Of a stretch of 5,774 bases of DNA, positions 5,661 to 5,774 are shown in pieces; the stretch's first letter is position 1, and each line of letters opens with the position of its first letter. Source of the stretch: JBEKYD01 sp049509915 (GTDB lineage: Bacteria; Acidobacteriota; Terriglobia; Bryobacterales; Bryobacteraceae); the NCBI GenBank assembly GCA_049509915.1, contig JBEKZL010000377.1, positions 1-5,774 on the forward strand. The letters are read 5' to 3'. Both the position numbers and the translations under genes were made by a program. A model generated the notes under the pieces. The model worked only from the letters and a program-made list of their open reading frames with translations, was not told the DNA's origin and did not search any database.

Positions 5661-5774
5661 ACCGAAGTTCCCGCTCTTTATGATGCATTTTCCCGCGTAA
5701 GGCCTTGAAAAGCTTGGTTATAGAGATTTGCGGCGATGCGATTGTGTACCCATGTAAAGAAGGTAATTTACTCT
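5661..5774. other. AT-richer non-coding tail after the lactonase gene
   Basis: Composition changes visibly after the lactonase stop. I see no coding frame of note, no clear hairpin terminator and no RNA gene. TTGAAA at 5705-5710 resembles a -35 box but has no -10 box at the right distance. AAAGAAGG at 5756-5763 could be a ribosome site for a gene beyond the window, but no start codon follows before the window ends. Confidence 0.4.

Noticed and set aside
5705..5733. TTGAAA as -35 box of a downstream promoter
   Set aside because: The position 17 bases later reads TTGCGG, not a -10 box, and the TTATAG-like sequence is far too close.

Overview
The window looks like chromosomal DNA of a soil Acidobacteriota, probably near Candidatus Solibacter / Bryobacterales. 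The grounds are high GC with strong G/C third positions, many exported proteins, and protein families I associate with that group (large heparinase-like proteins, secreted lactonases, exported DUF1326-type proteins). This placement rests on family recall and composition; no marker gene is present.

Layout. (1) 1-1632, + strand: the 3' part of a large gene for a heparinase II/III-like polysaccharide lyase or related exported protein; its start lies left of the window. (2) 1633-1795: a 163-base gap between converging genes, with three perfect GC-rich inverted repeats in 77 bases. (3) 2209-1796, - strand: a small hotdog-fold thioesterase (DUF4442/PaaI-like) with a GTG start and a good ribosome binding site. 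(4) 2210-2462: a divergent gap. (5) 2463-3638, + strand: a lipoprotein of unknown function with a possible SLBB/beta-grasp end, perhaps translated from a leaderless mRNA. (6) 3639-3770: a gap ending in a perfect TATAAT box and a Shine-Dalgarno site. (7) 3771-4463, + strand: an exported DUF1326-like protein. (8) 4509-5660, + strand: an exported seven-bladed-propeller lactonase (6-phosphogluconolactonase family). (9) 5661-5774: a visibly AT-richer non-coding tail.

How the genes relate. Genes 7 and 8 share a strand and are 45 bases apart, so they probably form one transcript from the 3745 promoter; both products appear to be exported. The other genes look like separate transcription units. Carbohydrate or lactone handling outside the cytoplasm is a loose common theme (lyase-like protein, lactonase, possible polysaccharide-linked lipoprotein), but only the 7-8 pairing has positional support.

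I see no mobile element, CRISPR array, RNA gene or clear new multi-gene system. The points most worth a second look are the hairpin cluster at 1664-1740, the candidate leaderless start at 2463, the cysteine-poor DUF1326 variant, and the altered active-site region of the heparinase-like protein.
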